Notes under the pieces: generated by a model
What the model saw: only the letters and a program-made list of their open reading frames with translations
Databases searched by the model: none
Told to the model about the DNA's origin: nothing
Assembly: GCA_020186115.1 (NCBI GenBank)
Contig: WSYJ01000075.1
Location: 1 to 64,000, forward strand
Reading direction: 5' to 3'
DNA from: Histomonas meleagridis
Taxonomy: Eukaryota > Parabasalia > Tritrichomonadida > Dientamoebidae
DNA length: 64,000 nucleotides
In this document: positions 19,090 through 31,405 of the stretch, piece by piece
Layout: each line of letters opens with the position of its first letter
How positions within the stretch are numbered: position 1 is the stretch's first letter
Position numbers and translations under genes: made by a program

Positions 19090-22000
19090 TTAAGTCTTTT
19101 TTCCTTCCACCAAATACGTCACCATATTTTTACCCTGTATTTCCATTTCAGCTCTTTCTTTAATTTCGAATTTAGCTCCATAAATCAGTTCGTACACAGC
19201 TCTTGAGATATGTACCTTCATTGGCACACCGTGGTGTTCCATTTGTTGTGCGATATTTATTGTTGGACCCAATATTTCGAATGTTGGTTTTCCCGTCCCT
19301 AAAACGCCAGCAACAATTGGACCACCAGTGTTCACTCCTACTCTAATTCTTAAGTTTTGATTAATTTGTTCATTCACTTTCTTCACCGCATTAATAGCTT
19401 CTAAACCGAAGTCCACAACTTCATGTGCATGTACAGCAGGTTGATTAACTTCTGCGAATATACCGCCAGCCGCCATATAACAATCGCCGATGCATTTGAT
19501 CTTTGTCATAGTTGGATAAGTACCAACTAAAGCGTCGAATTCTCCGAACATTATATTTAGTGTATTCATTACAGTTGCTGCAGGTAATGAACTACACCAA
19601 GGAGTGAATGATACTATGTCCATGAAAGTGATTGAAACTGATTGTACGCCGAAACTTATGTTCTTTTCACCAGATTGTACACGATGGACTAAAGTTGGCG
19701 GAAGTATTAATGATAATAAATGATCACTCTTAGCTTTTTCATCAGAGATTAATGTGTTATAACGAACAGTATCAGTAATATCTCGAATTACTGTAATTAA
19801 ACTTTCGTTCATGAACCTTAATGTTATTTCCACATGAATTATTGTACCATCAGATATTTTTAATGAATAACTTTTCTCTGTATTAAGTTTCTCTAAACTA
19901 TATTTATCTGTAGGTAAATTATCAAATGGATTTCCTTCATTAAAATGTAATTTTAATTCACGAATATTCTTTCCAATCATTTCTGTGTTATCAAGTTCTA
20001 ATATTCGTTTTGTTACTTTATTAGCTGTTAATATTATACCTGAAATATCTGATATGATAATACAATCGGGCATTTCTTCTAATATTTTATCATAAAATGT
20101 TGAATCTCTATTAGTAGAATTAAATTTATTCTTCTTAAAATTACCTGATAATATCATAGATATTTGAGGATTAGATATAACATCATTACTTGGAATATGT
20201 AATAATAATTTTAATGCAAATTTTTGTTTCTTTTCTGAATTCTTTATTGTTATTATTAATATTAACTCTATAATTATTCCTAATACTAATATTATATAAG
20301 AAACTATTAAATATGGAGATGTCCGTGAATTTAATTCTTCATATACATTATTATATATACCTTCAAACATAAATGAATAATAATCTTTAAATAAATGATC
20401 TTGTAAGTAATGCCATATATTTGATAATGTTGGATCATTACCTTCAATGATATCATTATTTTCGACATACATAGCTACTAATCGATTTATTTCGATACGG
20501 ACATAAGATATTAATAAATCAGTTGACATATATTCATATATTTCATGTTGCGTTGAAGGCATTATTGATACATGTTCGACTTCGGTTATATTAATATCAA
20601 TATTAATTGATGTAAATGATTTTGTATTAGTCGTTAAATCACCATAATGTACTGTTCGATAATAATCCATTGACATTTCTTCCCAATCTTTTAATTGTTC
20701 GATTGTAGTATTTATATCATAATTTAATAAATTAAAGGCTCGACTTGGATGTATTAAACCTGGTAACATATTTAACATTAATACTTCTCCAATACTATAA
20801 GAATAACTTCCGATGATATAATTTACATGTGGTGCTGTTTGCATTAATGTATTAGCTAAATTTTCATATAAATATAATGTATAAGCTAAAAATGAGATAT
20901 TTAATATAATGATTAATATTGTAACGATTATCATTGATACTATATCTCCACATTCATGACTATTAGCATCTGATGAAGTCGAAAATATTTTTAATAAATT
21001 TTCTTCTTGTCGACTTAATTCTTCATCTTTGGATCGACTATATTTTGAATCATCTTCTTTCTTAAGGACTTTAAATGAATCAGAAACTTTAGATACAACA
21101 TTTTTAGGTAATGAAGCTAAAGCTTTATATATCAATTTCTTATCTTTATTCATTGATGTTTCAATATAAATCGCTAAAACTATATAACATATTAATACTA
21201 TTACTATTAAACAATAAACAATTATTGATATAATTAATGTCATTCTTTGTTCAAAACTATTAATAAATGTTAAGAAATCATTCATTGATTTTTCATAATT
21301 TTGGATAATATTATTTAAATTAGCTAAAATGAAATTAGAATCTTTCATTAAAAAGATATATTGAGGTATATTTTCCATTGATATAATATTTCGAATATTA
21401 ACAACAAAATCTAATGTAGCTTCTCTTAATGAAGTTAATTGATATGTAACTTTACCAGGTGTCATACAACTATCATCAATTAAATGATCATTCCAACAAT
21501 CTTCAATAATAGAATCAGAAACAACAGTCATATTAAATCTATTATCAAAAATGTCCGATTTAACTCCTTCTATTACTTCATCACCAGTATTATAATCTAA
21601 TAAATATGATAAATTAGAAACTAATGAAGTAATTTGTTGTGCCAAATAATCGATTTGTAATTTAGATGAATTATGACCTCCTAAATGTTCTGATGTTTCT
21701 ACTTCAATACCATTTTCATATTGATATTGTTCAGGTGAAACAAAAGGAAATACTACTTTACCTACTTCATTTTCAATATAATCTGGATCATTAGGATCAT
21801 CAGTATATACTTTATTTAATTTTTCCACTATATAATGATGTGTAATTGCTGTTATTTGAAATAATTTATTCCGTAAATTAGATAACGTATACATATGTTC
21901 TAAAGGTTCTGTAACTGAATTAACATAACCTCGTGAATAAATCGTAAATGTAATAATCGAAGCTAAAAATAATATAATAAATGGTATAATACGTAATGGT

Positions 22001-23898
22001 ATAGCATTACGAAAACTTGGTATAACTAAGAAATCAATTGAGTCCCTAATTGTTGATTTCATTTCCATTTCTAAGCCTCCATCTGATGAATCAACTTCAA
22101 TTGTAAATTGTTCTTCAATCGATGTATTCCCAAATCCTTGATTTGAAGGTTTACCAACTTCTAATTTCTTTGGTAACATTGGAAATGCATGTAAACCTAA
22201 TTGATGTGGTAAGTCAATTGTAACTGGTATCCCTTTTTGTAATAATTGGAACTTTTGGACCCATTCTTTATAACCTTCATGATCAGCCATTACATCTCTA
22301 AGAAATCGTCCATAACTTCGACCGACAAATTTATTATTCGGGAATTGTCTTAACAAACGTAAGAATTCTGTTTGCGTTTCATCAATTGTTGAATATGATC
22401 GAACTATAACACTTTCAAGTTCTTTTACATTGCCTTGCAATATTAAATCCCATACATAACGGACTTTATGTTTTGTTTCTTGAATATGTTTTGATATTTT
22501 ATCAAGTTTCTTCTTTAAATCGGGTACTAAACTTGCTTCACGTTGTCGTGCTATAGATTGGATTTGTACTTGTGTATTATATGCTAAATTACCACGTAAA
22601 TGACTTTTGTTGATACCAATTGCTATAAATATAAGTTCTTGATTCTTTTCGGGATAAATCGCGGCCATTTTAGAATATAATAACCATATACTCATATCTT
22701 TCGGCCATTTTTCAACACCATATTTAAAGATGGAATATGATAAACATAATGGATGACCAATGCGAAACCCTAAAATTGTTTTGTTGATGAATTCTTTAGG
22801 TCTTTTGATTTCATTAATGGCATCAGGATATTCTTGGATATTATCGAAAAATAAGCCAACATTAGTCATCTTTTTCTTCATATAAATACTATAAATGACA
22901 AAGATTCCAAACCAGACGACAAAAATTGCAACAAAAAATGCATCATGTGCTGGAAATGATATTAATAAACTGATAATAATATATATTAATGATATAACTC
23001 CAAATATACACGACGTACCTAAGCATTTCTCAAACATATGTGAGACAAAGCCACCACTTTCTTGGAATAAAAATATGGATCCAACATATAAAACTGCTGA
23101 TAAGGCTAAAAATATTATTTGAGGAATTTCTGAGAGATAACCGCCGACGGACGTTAAAACCGTTATTAGAATTGTGTTGAGAAAGACGGAAAACTGTGTT
23201 TGTGGGACAAATGACATGAGCGAAGTAGGTTTAAAAATGATTGTACAGTTATATAGCGCTGTGATTACATATAATGTTAGAACAATGAAAAATATAGTAA
23301 TAATTAATAAAATAATTAAAACATATGGTTGGTCAATGTTACTATAATAATGTATAAGAAGACATAGGACTTCACTAAGAGCTGCTGATGCCATCGGTAT
23401 AATTAAATATTGTATTGGCATCAGAATTTCTATAATAACTACAAAACAATAATTAAGCTTGGCATTCTTCCGAAAATATGCACCGCAACTTAAGATGATA
23501 ACATAGAAAACAACGCTGAATGCAATATATGCTATAAGAAAATATGTAGATGCTCTGTCTCGATAACTTACTGGAATTAAATGTGGAATTACTGATATTA
23601 CGTTTATAATGTTGAATAATCTTCCGCTTCCCCAAAATTTGGTATAATTTAATGCTAAAGAAGGAAGTACAAATTGTAGAACCCTCCATACACCAACAAC
23701 AAATTGATAAGCATACATTGGTGGTGCAGTGTTGGAAAGATAGTCAAATAGTAAAAGGAGAATTGTTTGGAATTTTTTTACAAGTGATTCTTGAATAATT
23801 CCGGCAAACCTGACTGAAGCATCTAATGAACGAATTGACTCGGTGGTATATGTAGATGTAGTCACTTGGGTCCCTTGTTTTGAAGGATCTACATTCAT
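19090..23898 (-). CDS. Multi-span class III adenylate/guanylate cyclase with PAS domain
   Basis: 1602 residues from the ATG at 23898. Residues ~45-345 hold a bundle of hydrophobic spans; ~345-630 are soluble; further spans lie near 637-657, 887-912, 984-1010 and 1196-1220, enclosing two probable outside or lumenal regions. A PAS-like domain (~1270-1385, DCIIISDISGIILTANK) precedes the catalytic domain (~1415-1600). Metal-binding Asp1427 (FMDIVSFT) and Asp1472 (CIGDCYM) are present. Lys1468 occupies the adenine-selecting position; the partner Asp is Glu1541, favouring ATP over GTP but not proving it. The Arg normally in NxAxRM is Gln1552. The layout resembles large trichomonad cyclases, thought to sense external signals. 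It lies between surface-protein copies 1 and 2. Confidence 0.93.
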   Translation of the reverse strand: MNVDPSKQGTQVTTSTYTTESIRSLDASVRFAGIIQESLVKKFQTILLLLFDYLSNTAPPMYAYQFVVGVWRVLQFVLPSLALNYTKFWGSGRLFNIINVISVIPHLIPVSYRDRASTYFLIAYIAFSVVFYVIILSCGAYFRKNAKLNYCFVVIIEILMPIQYLIIPMASAALSEVLCLLIHYYSNIDQPYVLIILLIITIFFIVLTLYVITALYNCTIIFKPTSLMSFVPQTQFSVFLNTILITVLTSVGGYLSEIPQIIFLALSAVLYVGSIFLFQESGGFVSHMFEKCLGTSCIFGVISLIYIIISLLISFPAHDAFFVAIFVVWFGIFVIYSIYMKKKMTNVGLFFDNIQEYPDAINEIKRPKEFINKTILGFRIGHPLCLSYSIFKYGVEKWPKDMSIWLLYSKMAAIYPEKNQELIFIAIGINKSHLRGNLAYNTQVQIQSIARQREASLVPDLKKKLDKISKHIQETKHKVRYVWDLILQGNVKELESVIVRSYSTIDETQTEFLRLLRQFPNNKFVGRSYGRFLRDVMADHEGYKEWVQKFQLLQKGIPVTIDLPHQLGLHAFPMLPKKLEVGKPSNQGFGNTSIEEQFTIEVDSSDGGLEMEMKSTIRDSIDFLVIPSFRNAIPLRIIPFIILFLASIITFTIYSRGYVNSVTEPLEHMYTLSNLRNKLFQITAITHHYIVEKLNKVYTDDPNDPDYIENEVGKVVFPFVSPEQYQYENGIEVETSEHLGGHNSSKLQIDYLAQQITSLVSNLSYLLDYNTGDEVIEGVKSDIFDNRFNMTVVSDSIIEDCWNDHLIDDSCMTPGKVTYQLTSLREATLDFVVNIRNIISMENIPQYIFLMKDSNFILANLNNIIQNYEKSMNDFLTFINSFEQRMTLIISIIVYCLIVIVLICYIVLAIYIETSMNKDKKLIYKALASLPKNVVSKVSDSFKVLKKEDDSKYSRSKDEELSRQEENLLKIFSTSSDANSHECGDIVSMIIVTILIIILNISFLAYTLYLYENLANTLMQTAPHVNYIIGSYSYSIGEVLMLNMLPGLIHPSRAFNLLNYDINTTIEQLKDWEEMSMDYYRTVHYGDLTTNTKSFTSINIDINITEVEHVSIMPSTQHEIYEYMSTDLLISYVRIEINRLVAMYVENNDIIEGNDPTLSNIWHYLQDHLFKDYYSFMFEGIYNNVYEELNSRTSPYLIVSYIILVLGIIIELILIITIKNSEKKQKFALKLLLHIPSNDVISNPQISMILSGNFKKNKFNSTNRDSTFYDKILEEMPDCIIISDISGIILTANKVTKRILELDNTEMIGKNIRELKLHFNEGNPFDNLPTDKYSLEKLNTEKSYSLKISDGTIIHVEITLRFMNESLITVIRDITDTVRYNTLISDEKAKSDHLLSLILPPTLVHRVQSGEKNISFGVQSVSITFMDIVSFTPWCSSLPAATVMNTLNIMFGEFDALVGTYPTMTKIKCIGDCYMAAGGIFAEVNQPAVHAHEVVDFGLEAINAVKKVNEQINQNLRIRVGVNTGGPIVAGVLGTGKPTFEILGPTINIAQQMEHHGVPMKVHISRAVYELIYGAKFEIKERAEMEIQGKNMVTYLVEGKKT

Positions 23899-26560
23899 CT
23901 ATGTATTTCCTGCCTTGAGATGAGTTCAAATAATTGAATGAAAAATGTGGTTATATATCTCAAAAGTGCGGAATCTTGGTGAACACTCTCAAAATTAGAG
24001 ATAACCTACTCAAAAAGCCAAAAATTTTGGGTACCGGATACGTTAATACGTAAAATAACGTATTTTTCACCAACATTCCACAAATTTTAAAAAGCCGAAA
24101 AGTTCAGATATTAAGTATATATCAAATAAATACTATACATAATGCATTAATTTGATTGATAGTCTCTTCGATATTTAAAGCGCCATTTGGAGAAATTATT
24201 GCTTGTTATAAAAAAAATTGATTTCATTTTTGAATACTGATTTGTGATATGAAATTTGGTGGCTGCTCAGCTTTTTGAACGAAATAAAATGACTTCGATT
24301 CAAAATATAAAGTTTGGGAGTTACAATACTTTACCAAAGTCACTGTCATTCAAAATTCAATGCTTATAAATCTGTAAATTGAATTCAATGATGTTTTATT
24401 ATAACGAAAATTTCACTACTTTGGCTGAGAAAAATTTAATCGGAAGTGTACCTTTGATCCGACCAGATACGCATTGAAAATATTCTAATATGTATACAGG
24501 TCCTGGTTTATTTTAGATATTTATTTTTAGCACAACTTAGAATCGTTGTTTCATAAATTATAAAAATTAATTTTTTTGAAAAATGAAAATAAAAATATAT
24601 TATTATCGAAAAAGTGCTGTAATTTTCAAAATATTCATGTTTTGCAATAAATAATAAAAATTAAAAAATAATAATCAACACAATCAAATACTTTTATGTC
24701 ATAGTATCATATTTTGAAAATTATGAATTTTTATTTTTATCTATAAAAATGGAATGATCATATATATTTTTATAATTTGATATATATTAAATATATATTA
24801 CATACATCAACTGAAATATAATATTTCGAGAAAAGTACTCAAATTTATGTACAGAAAATTGAGATATATTCATTTTGCTTTTTTTCTGTTAATTTCTATC
24901 ATAAATTGGTCGGCAAACAGGGGTAGGTTATATAACCGCTCAATGTTATAACAAAATTAAAAATGATAATATCTTTGGATTATGCTAATATATTTTAAAA
25001 AGACATAAAACTCAATTTTATTTACTTGAATATATTAATATAATTAGATTTAAAACATATTAATCGAAGAATTTATCAGAAATAATGAAAGATCTAAAAA
25101 GAGTTTGTTTTCATCTTCTCATTTAATTTTGAACAAAAATAACTAGGCATTTTAAAGTAATAGCAAAGTAGATTATCATCATGCAATACAATTAATAATA
25201 ATTTTAACATTGCATTAAAAATCAAAAAAAATAGAGAAAATCACACCTTAATTTGTCACTTCACCTTATTTTGAAACAAAAATTTCTCATTCTTAACAAT
25301 CATCAGCAATAATGCTGGAAAATATGTATTTATGAAAAAAATATCACTTATATTAATATATAAAAAATAAAATCACGTCGCCACTCGATATATTAAGATT
25401 CATTTGAATTAACATCGAAATGTTTGATTTTTTCACATATTTTTACTTTTTCTCCAAATATTGAATAACAACCAAGCAAATTTTTTGATATTTACATTGG
25501 AGACCTTGAAGGGTTTTATTATTCGAAAGGATTTTTGAAAATTTTAGAAAAAAGAGAAAAATTGATCAGATGGAGATCTCAACATTCAGCAGTCGAAATT
25601 GCCTAAAAATTTATATTTAAACTCAAACCCCGAAGTTTCCTATACGTTTTGATTTTCAACGAAAAACTATTGAGGAATTTGGAGTTGAAGCACCTCTTTC
25701 CTGACAAGTAAAAATTGTCAAAACCGCAACAGCTTAAAAGTGCCGTGGGTATCCCTAAATAAATTTTCGATCAATTAAAATCGATAACGATATAAACCGT
25801 TAATGACAATTAGATCTATATAATCAAATTAAGGTCTATAGGTTAATGGCATAAAATTCTAACATTTAATCAAATACACAACAGAACTGTGTGATATATA
25901 AATGAATTTACATCAATTTCATAGTTTTTTATTTAAAATGATTAATCGATGAATCGAATGTGTTTCTCAATTAAATGTAACGAATATAGTTTATCACCAC
26001 ATACAACACGTTAAAAATATATTTTCATCATAATTCAATGGATTTTAATGATAATCAATAATAATTCTAATTTTTTCCCTGAAAACACGACATTTATAAT
26101 TATAAATTTTGAGTTGAATATAACTTTTTGAATCCATGAAATAAAGTGCTATGGAAAAAAATGATATGTGGTCCATGGTTTCGAAATATTTTCAAATATA
26201 ATTTTAATGAGATATATTAAAATTGATTTACTATAATTCTCAATGAATGGAATTGTCAATTTTCTTTTCCATAGGAAAGATATTTTAATTCAGAAAAAAT
26301 TCAATTTCATATTTTAATATTTGATAAATATTTTATAAGAATAAAATCATATTCATATACATCATTAATTTGTTTATCTGTTATATTTATGATAATGATG
26401 AACACCAACCATAGGAGGCTAGAGAAGATCTCCAAAATTTGTGGGAGATTTAATTCATCACAAAGAATGTCGACATTTTGAATTCAAAGTTCTCAATTTT
26501 CAATTCTCTCAAATTGAATATCTCTCAATTTTGAATTAAAGCCTAAATTTGCGATTTTAC
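23899..26560. other. Gene-free AT-rich stretch of 2.7 kb
   Basis: No ORF with recognisable content on either strand, and no RNA gene I can support. It ends exactly where the copy 2 duplicate block begins. Confidence 0.6.
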
Positions 26561-26744
26561 CCCTTATTTCGAAGGTTATTTGATGGTGAAGTCAACAAAA
26601 TAGTTTTCTCGATATTCTGGAATTATATGCTCCATATCTCTGTTGAAACATCATGTAAATATAATTTATAGATATTATCTATTTATAGAGATATTCATAC
26701 CTCAAACACTCTATTTTCAATACATATCTGGTCGGGCCCCTTCC

Positions 26745-26769
26745 TTAACGATCGATTCCTCTCAAAATG
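26745..26769 (+). promoter_or_regulatory. Conserved promoter box of surface-protein copy 2
   Basis: TTAACGATCGATT then TCAAAATG, identical to copy 1. Confidence 0.55.
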
Positions 26770-26810
26770 ATTTGACTTTGTGCATCGTTTTACAGTTGAA
26801 TGTGCTGCAA

Positions 26811-28482
26811 ATGAATATCGTATTAAGTATATTGATAATTATATTTGGCAGTGATGCTTCATGTGTCGCAAATAATTCAGATTTACATCAATCAAATTTT
26901 AAAATTTCGAAAGATTTTTTTCGATTCTTCAAACACAATAAAACACAAAATAATATATTCGAAGAAAAAAACAAAAAGCTATATGATAAATATAACAAAA
27001 ATTCCATTTCTAACTTACAAACATCTAATTTAAATGAAAATTTTCGTTTAATTTTCAACAAAAATGATGATAAAATCGATGGCACTGATATACAAATGAA
27101 TAATAAGAACGAAAAACTTCTTGCGTCAGACGATACAATTTGGTTTGAGCTTATTTCTTATGGAAGATTCCAAACCGGTGACAAATTTGGGTTTACAATT
27201 GTTGATGCACCCAGGAGTGACATGGAATTTAAGTACATAAATAAGCAATGCACTTGGAGTAATGATATGATACGAAGTGGTATTTATTTTGAAGATCGAG
27301 ATGAAACAATAACCTTTACTGTATATTATCCATATTTTTTCAGATGTGAATTCACAAGGATATAAAATTATTAATACTAATGTAGTGCAAACATCATCAG
27401 CAAAGGAACAATTAAACATCCTTGCAGGAACATCATATACTTATTACGGGAAAGATGATGCTCAAATTCAAGTGTATACTATAACGCCAATACTTGAAAT
27501 TACAATTCAACTTGGTTCTGGATTCGATCCGAATGAAATATCATCAACGAATTGGCGATTTTATATTAGTGGATTAAAGCACGAAGGCACATTTAATGTT
27601 AAGACACTTGCAGTCAGTGCTGATTCCAATGCAAGCATTATTAATGAATATGAAATTACGAATGGAGAATATACGAATGATGTTTCACGAGGCACAAGAG
27701 TTTATAATGTATATGTTCTTGCACAAAAATATGAAGAATTAACAATTAAAGCAACAATAAATGGAGAAACATTTTATAAACGATATGATTCTGCTGAAAT
27801 TAAAACTCTAACCATACATCATTATAATTTTACATTGAATAGACCAACAAATACATTTACTAAATCGAATACATTTACTGAATCGAATACATTTACTAAA
27901 TCAAATACATTTACTAAATCAAACACATTTACTAAATCGAATACATTTTATGAAACATTTCTAAATAATGAATCTTTAACTTATTCATTTGTATTAATTC
28001 AAACTATAACAAATACGAAAACACTTCTTATTAATACATTTTTTTCGCAATCATTATATTTAACATTTAGTAATTTAAATCGTTATTTCACGTATTCAGA
28101 ATTCATATTTTATAAATATACAATTATTCAATATTTAATATCATATTCATTTTATTCGAAATATTATTATATTATCAACGAAAACGAAGAAAATTTTCAA
28201 AATGATACTGAACATAATATTCTTATAATTATTTGTGTTGTTATTATTGTTCTAATCATTTTTTGTTTTATTCTTATTCTTTATATTTATCTACGAAAAC
28301 ATAAAAAAAATTCACCATCATTTGACGAAAACGAAATGAACGAAGAAAATGACGAAAATTATAAAAATGAAGGAAATGTTATCGATCACAAAATCATAAA
28401 CTTTCACATGAATCATATTGAAGAAGATCCATTTGCGAATGATTTCCAAGATAATGAATTTGATAATCACATTCAAATATAA
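26811..28482 (+). pseudogene. Surface protein copy 2, single-base frameshift
   Basis: Same architecture as copy 1, starting at the ATG at 26811. A T run at 27335-27340 has six bases where copies 1, 3 and 4 have five, which shifts the frame inside the ectodomain after VYYPYF; the rest of the gene is open in the shifted frame to 28482. The stalk has five FTKSNT units. Everything else is well preserved, so this is either a very young pseudogene or a sequencing error in a homopolymer. The GKDDAQ segment groups this copy with copies 3 and 4 rather than copy 1 (GISSPQ), although its flanks match copy 1. Confidence 0.85.
27856..27945 (+). repeat. 18-bp stalk repeat, 5 units
   Basis: Five in-frame units of the same 18-bp repeat as in copy 1. 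Confidence 0.93.
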
Positions 28483-28900
28483 ATAATTTTTAATTATATC
28501 ATTCATCAATGTTTATATAAATTTTGAATTTCTTCATTTGACATATTCTTTACATCGTCGAATTCATTATCATTTTTAATTAATTTTTACTAAATATAAC
28601 AAATTCTGTTTAATTTACATTTAATGTTAACATGTTAGAATCTAGGAACTCAAACTAATGTTTTGGCAAAAAAATGAATATTGAAAATGTTTATTTTTCT
28701 GAGATCAATAAATCAATAAATTAAGAAAAGATATCTTTTTGAATTATAATATGAGCAATTTTTACAATAGAAAGATTTTTTGATATGATCCTGCACTGCA
28801 GGAGACACATTGTAATTATATTCAATAAATCTCTCCGACAAAATTATTTTCATTTAATTTTTTCGTTTTTGTATGAAAATATATCAACAAATTTTTGTAG

Positions 28901-31405
28901 ATGAAAATCAGAGGACTTAGAAACTTCATATCAGAAGTTGATATAAAGTCTTCTAGGAACCAAACAAGAATCGATTTCGAATTAAAAAAGATTAAGAAAG
29001 CTTTTTTAAAAAGTAAACTTTCAGATTATGATACAAAAAAATATATCGCTAAATTATGTTATATTAAATTGTACTACAAAAACATCAATTTTGGTCTTGA
29101 TCAAATTCGAATTCTTATTAACTCCAGAAAAAAATGTTCAAATATGTTTGGATTTATTGCATCAGTCGTTTTAATTGGAGATGACCAATCCCAACTTAGT
29201 GTACTTATTCCTGACTTTAAAAGGTATCTGCTAACATCCAAAAATGATACATGTATTTGTTTTGCATTATCAGCTATTGGAAGCATTGCATCACCAGAAT
29301 TTGGGGATTCTCTTGGACCAGCAATTGCTGATATTGCTACTTCTTTATCTACGTCCGAAAATGTTCGAAAGAAATCTTTATTAACTCTTTCTCGTTTATA
29401 TCAAACATCAAATCATTTTCCTGCGATTGATAATGTTGTTTCAAAACTTCAACTTCTTCTTCAAGACCCATCTTTTAGTGTTCGTAATTGTTGTGCAATA
29501 TTAATTCAAAGCATCATGAAAACAGGATCAGTCTCAACAAATTTTCTTTATCCAACAGTAACGCAAGAACTTTCATCTACTTATTCTATCACTCACTACA
29601 ATGAAAACAATTCATTGAATGGTCTTCCAGCACCATTTTTATGTATGCATCTTCTTCAAATCCTTAAAAATCGCAGAGATTTAACGGAGCAAGAAACCGT
29701 CATAATTGAGAACATCTCTCAAAAAGTTGTATCGGATCTAAGAAAACGACCCAAAGTCGAAACTTTTTTTACTTTGTTAATGACCTTTTCTGAGCTTGTT
29801 GATATTGCTTCTGTTACTCCATTATCAGAAGAGATCTTACAAGAAATAATAGAATGTTTAATTGACCTTTTAGAAAATGAGAATGAATGTGTCAGTATTT
29901 TTTCATTAGAAAAACTTTCAAATCTTATTCAAAACTTACCACATTTCTCATCTTTATTAGATGATAAGTTACCATTTCTAATTGATTTGATGAAAAGTAA
30001 AAACTCATCAATCGATAAAAGAGCTGTTCAATTATTATATGATTCAGCGAACACAAAAACAGGAAATTATATCATCGAACAATTTCTTTCATATTTATCT
30101 GAGTCGCCAATTCATTTACGTGAATCATTATGTTTTCATATTATTATATTAACGCAAAGTTATGAAACAGATCCAAATAAATGTATTAATACATTAATGG
30201 AAATAATAAAAAATGAATTTTGTAATGAACAAACAATTGACTCAATAATACAAATAATAATTCAAAGAGATAAAATACAAAAAATATTCATCGAAAATAT
30301 TTATTCATTATTATTAAACTCGATAAAACCTTCAAATAATATATTAAAATTGTCCGCGTTCGTTTTTGGTGAATTTAATTGTTTCGATTATGAAATTATT
30401 GTCGATATTCTCGCAAATAATTTCTCATATGCTTCTAATAACACTAAAATAATTATTACTTCAGCTTTCTTTAAAATAGCCGTTAAAAATCCTCTGATGA
30501 AGGAATATATTTCCGAATTTTTCGCGAACAATATAAATGTTTATTCATTTGAAGTTTCTCAACGTTGTAAAGAATATTTATCGTTGTTGCGGTTGCCGAT
30601 TAAATTTCTCAGAAAAGTTGTATCGTCTACATTCATTAACGGTTTCGTGCCGGTCGAAGCAAATTTGTTCTCTTCAAATTCTAAAAATGAATCACATATT
30701 AAAAAAATGGAAGACCCAATGGAACAATTTAAATATAATAATGTTGGTGAACTTATTCGAACACCTAATTGTATTGTTCGTGCACATATTTCATTTTCAC
30801 AACCAAATGCTATCGTGACGGTTAACATTGAAAATATTTCAATGTATACAAAAGAAATTGAAAGTTTTTCAATCGTCTCACCGCCGGAAATAAAGTATAG
30901 AATTAATGAGTTTGACAAAACCGTAAAATCCTCAGAAAAAAGAAGTATTTTTATTGACTTCGTACTGACAGATATAACAAATAAATTACCAGAATTAAAA
31001 GCTGTCTTTGGAACAGAAATAATATATTCGCAAATTCCTATTTTATTTTCAAGATGGATGAAATTCATTGATTTAAAGAAAAATGATTTCATTTCCAAGT
31101 TCAATCAATTTTCATCGGAATCGAATATAAAGGATATACAATTGTTAATTCCTGATGGAAATGTGATGCAATGTATTCGGTCTATTATAAAATCGGATTT
31201 CGGACTGAATGCATTGGAAATCGAAATACCAAAAAACGTTGTCGCAACCTGCGGACGCTTCGCGTGCTACAAAACTAACGTTGAAGTTTTCTTGGCGTTC
31301 ACTTATATTGAAGAAAATTCGGATTTGACACTTCAAATAAGAGCGTCATCCGAAAAAGCAATTTTAGTAATATCTGATGTTGCAAGGAAGGCTTTCCAAG
31401 AATAG
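28901..31405 (+). CDS. AP2A: AP-2 complex subunit alpha (alpha-adaptin)
   Basis: 834 residues, intact, starting at an ATG that reads MKIRGLRNFISEV, close to the MRGLxxFISD start characteristic of alpha-adaptins. The next ~570 residues are helical HEAT-type repeats (KKYIAKLCYIKLYY, INFGLDQIRILINS, GFIASVVLIGD, FALSAIGSIASPE) forming the trunk. A short linker leads to a C-terminal region (~640-834) with the size and beta-then-mixed pattern of the ear domain (PNAIVTVNIENIS...). The trunk assembles with beta, mu and sigma chains on endocytic clathrin coats; the ear recruits proteins with DPF/DPW-type motifs. Gamma-adaptin is the main alternative; the N-terminus favours alpha. It sits between copies 2 and 3 of a surface protein whose tail carries a DPF motif. 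Confidence 0.9.
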   Translation: MKIRGLRNFISEVDIKSSRNQTRIDFELKKIKKAFLKSKLSDYDTKKYIAKLCYIKLYYKNINFGLDQIRILINSRKKCSNMFGFIASVVLIGDDQSQLSVLIPDFKRYLLTSKNDTCICFALSAIGSIASPEFGDSLGPAIADIATSLSTSENVRKKSLLTLSRLYQTSNHFPAIDNVVSKLQLLLQDPSFSVRNCCAILIQSIMKTGSVSTNFLYPTVTQELSSTYSITHYNENNSLNGLPAPFLCMHLLQILKNRRDLTEQETVIIENISQKVVSDLRKRPKVETFFTLLMTFSELVDIASVTPLSEEILQEIIECLIDLLENENECVSIFSLEKLSNLIQNLPHFSSLLDDKLPFLIDLMKSKNSSIDKRAVQLLYDSANTKTGNYIIEQFLSYLSESPIHLRESLCFHIIILTQSYETDPNKCINTLMEIIKNEFCNEQTIDSIIQIIIQRDKIQKIFIENIYSLLLNSIKPSNNILKLSAFVFGEFNCFDYEIIVDILANNFSYASNNTKIIITSAFFKIAVKNPLMKEYISEFFANNINVYSFEVSQRCKEYLSLLRLPIKFLRKVVSSTFINGFVPVEANLFSSNSKNESHIKKMEDPMEQFKYNNVGELIRTPNCIVRAHISFSQPNAIVTVNIENISMYTKEIESFSIVSPPEIKYRINEFDKTVKSSEKRSIFIDFVLTDITNKLPELKAVFGTEIIYSQIPILFSRWMKFIDLKKNDFISKFNQFSSESNIKDIQLLIPDGNVMQCIRSIIKSDFGLNALEIEIPKNVVATCGRFACYKTNVEVFLAFTYIEENSDLTLQIRASSEKAILVISDVARKAFQE

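Larger units (their letters stand above)
26561..28632 (+). repeat. Segmental duplicate A (copy 2 block)
   Basis: Near-identical to 16429-18680, including ~250 bp upstream and ~150 bp downstream of the gene. The flanks beyond both ends are unrelated. Confidence 0.9.

Noticed and set aside
30559-31104. 181-codon reverse ORF inside AP-2 alpha
   Set aside because: Antisense of a clear conserved gene; no independent support.
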